A stretch of 64,000 nucleotides of DNA, from assembly GCF_013141865.1 (NCBI RefSeq), contig NZ_RCST01000001.1, forward strand, positions 434,001 to 498,000. Direction: 5' to 3'. The stretch comes from Methylomonas sp. ZR1 (GTDB lineage: Bacteria > Pseudomonadota > Gammaproteobacteria > Methylococcales > Methylomonadaceae). Shown piece by piece: positions 63,887-64,000 of this stretch. The notes beneath the pieces were generated by a model, which saw nothing but the letters and a program-made list of their open reading frames with translations, searched no databases and was not told the origin of the DNA. The position numbers and the translations under genes are program-made. Within the stretch, counting starts at the first letter, position 1, and every line of letters starts with the position of its first letter.

Positions 63887-64000
63887 ATGGAACACAATAT
63901 GGAAGGTATGGATCATGCCATGCACGGCATGACCGAAATGGCTGCGGCCACGGGATTTGATTACTCCCTGGCGTTCGTTGCCGGATTCTTGGGTAGCGGG
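63887..64000 (+). CDS. Start of a COG2836 (TauE/SafE-like) membrane protein, cut off by the window
   Basis: The 38 visible residues start with a Met/His-rich segment (MEHNMEGMDHAMHGMTEM), which could bind copper, followed by the beginning of a membrane helix, YSLAFVAGFLGSG. The last part matches the start of COG2836 proteins, in which FxxGFLGSxHCxGMCGG follows and which are found next to CcoI/CcoS genes. The start codon directly follows the ATPase stop, so both are one transcript. Only a partial sequence supports the family call. Confidence 0.55.
   Translation, partial: MEHNMEGMDHAMHGMTEMAAATGFDYSLAFVAGFLGSG

Overview
The window is a chromosomal segment of a gammaproteobacterium, most probably a type I methanotroph of the Methylococcales, close to Methylomonas. 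This rests on the look of the 16S gene, the housekeeping gene set (two-domain-duplicated DsbD, AroQ-AccB-AccC, ClpS-ClpA, RecA-RecX-AlaS-LysC order) and the exosortase/EpsI locus. It is an inference; a 16S search would settle it. Gene density is high, with many 4-base start/stop overlaps, and there is no prophage, insertion sequence or CRISPR array.

Layout. 1-9.8 kb: the end of a malic enzyme gene, a POT peptide transporter, an arsenite methyltransferase (arsM) with a small upstream ORF and an operator-like dyad, a cupin, a methyltransferase, the ribosome-assembly GTPase RbgA/YlqF, then gap and pyk. 9.8-21.1 kb: uvrD, fxsA, cutA-dsbD-tlpA, aroQ-accB-accC, prmA, a zinc-ribbon protein and rlmI. 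21.1-25.8 kb: a tiny stand-alone metal-binding protein, an unknown membrane protein, an exosortase fused to EpsI, and the GDP-fucose genes gmd and fcl. 26.0-31.7 kb: a complete rRNA operon (promoter, boxA, 16S, tRNA-Ile, tRNA-Ala, second boxA, 23S, 5S, terminator). 31.8-37.8 kb: grxD, rnt, mlaA, mtaB, an SpmA/SpmB-type membrane protein and purB.

37.8-41.3 kb holds an ATPase/HNH nuclease pair of the Septu (PtuA/PtuB) kind. It sits directly behind mnmA, and the ATPase start codon lies inside the mnmA reading frame. 41.4-50.9 kb is housekeeping again: clpS, clpA, infA, relA, a PepSY-like periplasmic protein, a membrane protein with one CxxCH haem motif, cobB and recA-recX. 51.5-58.1 kb is accessory. 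It contains a toxin-antitoxin pair before alaS, then a 2.4 kb unit in which one gene, an HNH nuclease fused to a DGQHR-type domain, lies between two long inverted repeats, and then an antitoxin/PIN toxin pair. lysC follows.

59.6-64.0 kb is a copper-handling cluster. It starts behind a perfect 9+4+9 base palindrome and encodes a small hydrophobic protein, a stand-alone cysteine metal-binding domain, a one-helix membrane protein, an HMA_2-type protein, a Cu(I) P-type ATPase and the start of a COG2836-type membrane protein. Several of these resemble pieces of CcoI-type copper ATPases that are here separate genes. The strongest candidates for something undescribed are the inverted-repeat-flanked HNH-DGQHR gene and this split metal cluster.
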